A stretch of DNA of 64,000 nucleotides from NCBI RefSeq assembly GCF_030268965.1, contig NZ_BSSE01000019.1:91532-155531 (forward strand), written 5' to 3'. This document shows positions 61,543 through 64,000 of this stretch, piece after piece. Origin of the DNA: Microtetraspora sp. NBRC 16547. Lineage in GTDB: Bacteria; Actinomycetota; Actinomycetes; Streptosporangiales; Streptosporangiaceae. Every line of letters starts with the position of its first letter. The first letter of the stretch is position 1. The notes under the pieces were generated by a model. It was given only the letters and a program-made list of their open reading frames with translations, was not told the origin of the DNA and did no database searches. The translations under genes and the position numbers were made by a program.

Positions 61543-62493
61543 GTGAGTTACGTGGTTGCCCTCGATGTGGGCGGTACGTCGATGAAGGGCGGGCTCGTCA
61601 CACGCTCCGGCGAGGTGACGCCTTTCGAGGGCCGGCCGACGGAACGTGAGCGTGGGGCGTGGGCCGTCGTGGCGGCCATCCGCGCGTACGTGGGCGAGCT
61701 GGCCGGGCACGGGCTTTCCCGTTTCGGAGTGGAGCCCTCCGGCGTCGGCCTGGCCGTGCCGGGGATCGTCACCTCCTCCATGGCGCTTTACTCCGCGAAC
61801 ATCGGCTGGCGTGACGTGCCGGCCGAGGACTTCGTGCCCGGGGGCGTACCCGCCCGGCTGGGACACGACGTGCGGACCGGCGGGCTGGCCGAGAGCGTGT
61901 TCGGCGCCGGGCGCGACACCGCCGACTTCCTGTTCCTCCCCATCGGCACCGGCATCGCGGGCGCCGTGGTGGTGCGCGGCGAGCCGTACGGCGGAGCGCA
62001 CGGATGGGGCGGCGAGATCGGTCACACGCCGGTCTGGCCCTCGGGCGAGACCTGCGCGTGCGGCCAGATCGGCTGCCTGGAGACCTACGCGTCCGCGTCA
62101 GCCGTGGCCCGGCGCTTCGAGCGGCGCTCCGGCCGTACGGCCACCGCCAAGGAGGTCGTGGCGCTGGCGGTATCCGGCGACGCCGCGGCGCGCGAGGTCT
62201 TCGATGAGGCGATCGAGGCGCTGGCGATCTCGCTGGCGTCGTACACGCTGCTGCTCGACCCGTCGCTGATCGTCATCGGCGGCGGCCTCGGAGAGGCGGG
62301 ACCGGTGCTGTTCGAGCCCCTGCGGGAACGGCTGGCCGCGCGGCTGGCCTTCTGCGAGCCTCCGGAGCTGCGTCCGGCGGCCCTCGGCGTACACGCGGGC
62401 ATGCTTGGCGCCGCGCTGCTCGGCTGGCAGGCGGCCGGCGAGCCCGGCGTGGGCGTCGACTGGACCGCGGAAACGCTGCTGGGCGGGCGTTAG
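61543..62493 (+). CDS. ROK-family sugar kinase (glucokinase-like)
   Basis: A 316-residue kinase: ALDVGGTSMKGGLV is the phosphate loop of the ASKHA fold, LAVPGIV and FLPIGTGIAGAVVVRG follow, and the ROK zinc signature is GEIGHTPVWPSGETCACGQIGCLETYAS (CxCGxxGCxE). It phosphorylates glucose or another hexose with ATP; the exact sugar is not readable. GTG 61543 is chosen because the domain begins there; a TTG at 61507 is possible, and neither has a clear ribosome site. No DNA-binding domain, so it is an enzyme rather than a NagC-type repressor. Confidence 0.9.
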   Translation: MSYVVALDVGGTSMKGGLVTRSGEVTPFEGRPTERERGAWAVVAAIRAYVGELAGHGLSRFGVEPSGVGLAVPGIVTSSMALYSANIGWRDVPAEDFVPGGVPARLGHDVRTGGLAESVFGAGRDTADFLFLPIGTGIAGAVVVRGEPYGGAHGWGGEIGHTPVWPSGETCACGQIGCLETYASASAVARRFERRSGRTATAKEVVALAVSGDAAAREVFDEAIEALAISLASYTLLLDPSLIVIGGGLGEAGPVLFEPLRERLAARLAFCEPPELRPAALGVHAGMLGAALLGWQAAGEPGVGVDWTAETLLGGR

Positions 62494-62544
62494 CCCGCGC
62501 GGACGTCCGGTTCCGGACGCGACCGCCCAGCGGCGTGATGCGTT

Positions 62545-62577
62545 CCGACGTCTCAGGCATGGCCGCCGAGACGTCGG
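62545..62577 (+). terminator. Hairpin terminator after the ROK kinase gene
   Basis: CCGACGTCTC (62545-62554) pairs with GAGACGTCGG (62568-62577), a 10-bp stem with a 13-nt loop, 51 bp past the stop codon and 100 bp before the tRNA gene. Confidence 0.6.
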
Positions 62578-62678
62578 GGTGCGCTCCGGTGTCACTTGGT
62601 CCCGATCGGCGCGGGACGCGGACCGATCTCCCGATGTGCTGAAAGGCGTCCGGGTGTCGTAAGGTGTAGTCCCGTCTG

Positions 62679-62753
62679 GGGCGGTTAGCTCAGCGGTAGA
62701 GCACTCGCCTTACAAGCGAGGGGTCACTGGTTCGAACCCAGTACCGCCCACCA
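62679..62753 (+). tRNA. tRNA-Val (anticodon UAC)
   Basis: The cloverleaf folds cleanly: acceptor GGGCGGT with ACCGCCC, D stem GCTC/GAGC, anticodon stem CTCGC/GCGAG with loop CTTACAA (anticodon TAC at 62711-62713, reading GUA), T stem ACTGG/CCAGT with loop TTCGAAC, discriminator A at 62750 and an encoded CCA at 62751-62753. A TAAGGT at 62660-62665 is a plausible -10. The gene is followed directly by integrase debris, so its 3' end is a likely attachment site. Confidence 0.96.
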
Positions 62754-62792
62754 GCGAAAACAAGCTCTGTAGCGATCTTGCTGCGGGGCTTT

Positions 62793-62812
62793 GTGCCATT
62801 AACGTGCCATTA
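62793..62812. repeat. Direct repeat GTGCCATTA x2 downstream of the tRNA
   Basis: GTGCCATTA occurs at 62793-62801 and again at 62804-62812 (period 11 bp, one helical turn), between the tRNA 3' end and the integrase stop. Paired short repeats at this position resemble integrase arm-type binding sites. Confidence 0.5.
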
Positions 62813-62832
62813 GCCGACGCGGGTGATCTTGC

Positions 62833-63262
62833 TTAGTTGCTCGGCAGGGCTTCTGCGATCTTGTCGTTCATGGCGTTCGCGATCTTGCGGTCCGCCTCCG
62901 CCGTGCGGTGTTGGTAGATCATCGCGGCGCGAACGGAGTCGTGCCCCATCCGCTCCATGAGATCCCGGAGCGTCGCGCCCGAACTGGCCGCGATCGTGTT
63001 ACCGGTATGCCGGAGATCATGGAAGTGCAGGCCGGGGAAACCGATCTTCTTCGTGTTCTTCGTCCAGTCGGCCGCTCGGCGGAAGTTGCTTCGCCGGAGG
63101 GTGCCGCCCCGCGCGCCGGTGAAGATCAGGGCGTCGTCCTCTGGATCGGTGAAGTCGTCGAGGTGATCCCGAAGCGCGGGGATGATTGCCGAAGGAATGG
63201 CGACCGTCCGGACACCGGCCCGCGACTTGGGCGGCCCGACGAGCAGCTCTCCCGTGTCAAGG
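62833..63262 (-). pseudogene. Truncated tyrosine integrase (C-terminal catalytic part only)
   Basis: The recognisable part reads DTGELLVGPPKSRAGVRTVAIP .. DDALIFTGARGGTLRRSNFRRAADWTKNTKKIGFPGLHFHDLRHTGNTIAASSGATLRDLMERMGHDSVRAAMIYQHRTAEADRKIANAMN. It includes the HxLRH box, the later His of MGHDS and the Tyr nucleophile of IYQH. The N-terminal SAM-like and core domains and the first catalytic Arg are missing: upstream of about 63262 the frame stays open but is Arg/Gly/Pro text without similarity. About 140 of the usual 380 or so residues remain, so it is probably inactive. Confidence 0.85.
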
Positions 63263-63564
63263 CGGCGGCGCGGCGCGCCGCCGCACCTCCGGCCCTCCGC
63301 CCGCCCGCCGTCCGGGCGTGCGGCCTGGGGGCCGGTCCCGGACGGCGGCGGGACACCGGGCTGGCTGCCGCACACCTGCCGCGCCGTACTAACCGAACGC
63401 TCCGACCGGGATTGCCGCGCCGCCGCCACGACCCACTCTGAGCACACCTGCATGTGCGTCAGCGCCCGACTGCCAGGCAGACGGGATGACCAGGCAGGGC
63501 AGGTGCGCGCGGTGCGGCGGCAAAACCGCAGGTCACGGGCTGGCTGTCCTGCCGTTAGCGACGG
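63263..63564. other. Junction region between integrase remnant and small ORF, no gene seen
   Basis: The first 100 bp are extremely GC-rich (GGCGGCGGCGCGGCGCGCCGCCGC-like text, broken by small palindromes); then composition becomes ordinary. A 49-codon plus-strand ORF at 63486-63635 (MTRQGRCARCGGK..) has no ribosome site and overlaps the next gene. I regard the region as recombination scar. Confidence 0.5.
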
Positions 63565-63819
63565 CTATCGGGGTGGTTCTGGCACGACTCCCCAGTAAAA
63601 GGTGGATTCTGCCAACAGTTGCTGGGTCAGTGTGATCCCGGTGAGGCGCTCGGCGAGCAGGAAGGCCGGCCCTTCGCAGGGATAGGGTAACCCGGGGTAG
63701 AGCCTGTCGATCTCCGCCATGGTGTCCACGAGTTCGTCCGGTGTATCCATCATGTATCCCTCTTGTGCCCAGAAGCCGAATCTGATCTCGCTGGCTATGA
63801 AGGTGGATCCGAGAGCCAT
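63565..63819 (-). CDS. Small unknown protein
   Basis: An 84-residue ORF: MALGSTFIASEIRFGFWAQEGYMMDTPDELVDTMAEIDRLYPGLPYPCEGPAFLLAERLTGITLTQQLLAESTFYWGVVPEPPR. The aromatic and acidic content and lower GC than the core genes suggest a real but foreign gene. No family recognised. No ribosome site is clear before the ATG at 63819, so the true start may be different or the gene may be a fragment of the same mobile element as the integrase. Confidence 0.45.
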   Translation of the reverse strand: MALGSTFIASEIRFGFWAQEGYMMDTPDELVDTMAEIDRLYPGLPYPCEGPAFLLAERLTGITLTQQLLAESTFYWGVVPEPPR

Positions 63820-63877
63820 GTGTCGGTCGGTTTGAGAGCCACTTGCTGATCAACTGCCTTGGAGTGTTAGTGAAAAA

Positions 63878-63912
63878 GAGAGCCATGCCAGTGGGCCTGG
63901 GGCATGGCTCTC
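63878..63912 (-). terminator. Intrinsic terminator for a leftward transcript
   Basis: GAGAGCCATGCC (63878-63889) pairs with GGCATGGCTCTC (63901-63912), a 12-bp stem. On the minus strand it is followed at once by CTTTTTCAC, a T-tract. It must end a transcript that comes from beyond the right edge or from the 63913-64000 stretch, where no gene is evident. Confidence 0.75.
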
Positions 63913-64000
63913 GTGACGCTGTGTGAGTGTTGTCGGCGTACACCTCCCGCTGCGGAGGCGAGTACGCGTAAACGTGCACAGCCCGAGGACGGTTAGCCGG

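Noticed and set aside
63263..63453. Upstream part of the integrase frame as genuine protein
   Set aside because: The open frame is Arg/Ala/Gly/Pro text from very GC-rich DNA and lacks the integrase core-binding domain, so the gene is treated as truncated near 63262.
63486..63635. Plus-strand ORF of 49 codons with a CARCGG motif
   Set aside because: No ribosome site, and it overlaps the better-supported minus-strand ORF at 63565-63819.

Overview
This is a 64 kb piece of a high-GC actinomycete chromosome. GTG and TTG starts with GGAGG-type ribosome sites are common, genes are densely packed, and the content is typical of the phylum: an HrdB-type principal sigma factor next to a DUF7455 gene and a topoisomerase IV ParE gene, the fasR-fabDHPF-accD fatty-acid operon, homodimeric aceE, DUF5998, DUF3145, DUF3052 and DUF1918 genes, and a PAS-GAF-SpoIIE phosphatase. 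I infer a Streptosporangiales-like or Streptomyces-like actinomycete; the sequence alone does not fix the genus. Almost all of the window is core-type chromosome. Only the last 1.3 kb, after a tRNA-Val gene, looks like mobile-element debris.

Layout. 1-6 kb: a cut-off secreted alpha/beta hydrolase, a two-component system, a DoxX-like membrane protein and a 14-TM drug efflux permease with an AT-rich operator-like site. 6-15.6 kb: a membrane-anchored tandem AAA+ ATPase, an orphan solute-binding lipoprotein, an unknown 520-residue protein, a HhH-GPD repair-type protein and a PAS-PAS-GAF-PP2C phosphatase. 15.7-30.7 kb: the principal sigma factor, YaaA, ParE and ParC separated by an SPFH protein and a carbonic anhydrase, then a RecQ helicase with a C-terminal phosphoribosyltransferase-like segment, and a PfkB kinase. 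30.9-36.2 kb: a GNAT/acyl-CoA-synthetase fusion, DUF5998, an alkaline-phosphatase-superfamily enzyme and a sulfurtransferase.

36.1-40.8 kb, minus strand: a tight four-gene operon reading subtilisin-like protease, sigma factor, small unknown protein, TPR-CHAT (caspase-like) protein. Both proteases keep their catalytic residues and the subtilase has no signal peptide. I regard this as the most interesting system here. It looks like a cytosolic two-protease and sigma-factor pathway, reminiscent in parts of the Csx29-Csx30-RpoE branch of type III-E CRISPR but with no CRISPR component in view.

41-49 kb: DUF3145, a 40-bp perfect palindrome between convergent genes, and the fatty-acid synthesis operon. 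The fasR-fabD gap carries a 23-bp palindrome placed where an activator would bind, and acpP is followed by a strong intercistronic hairpin. 49-56 kb: an orphan ClpP, a YgiC/YgiB/DUF350-like membrane module, a membrane-anchored trypsin-like protease with a low-complexity tail, and an ECF sigma factor with a membrane regulator. 56-62.5 kb: aceE, then small conserved actinobacterial genes (DUF1918, YjbQ, DUF3052, 1-Cys peroxiredoxin, zinc-ribbon protein) and a ROK-family kinase. 62.7-64 kb: tRNA-Val(UAC), a truncated tyrosine integrase, one small unknown gene and a leftward intrinsic terminator.
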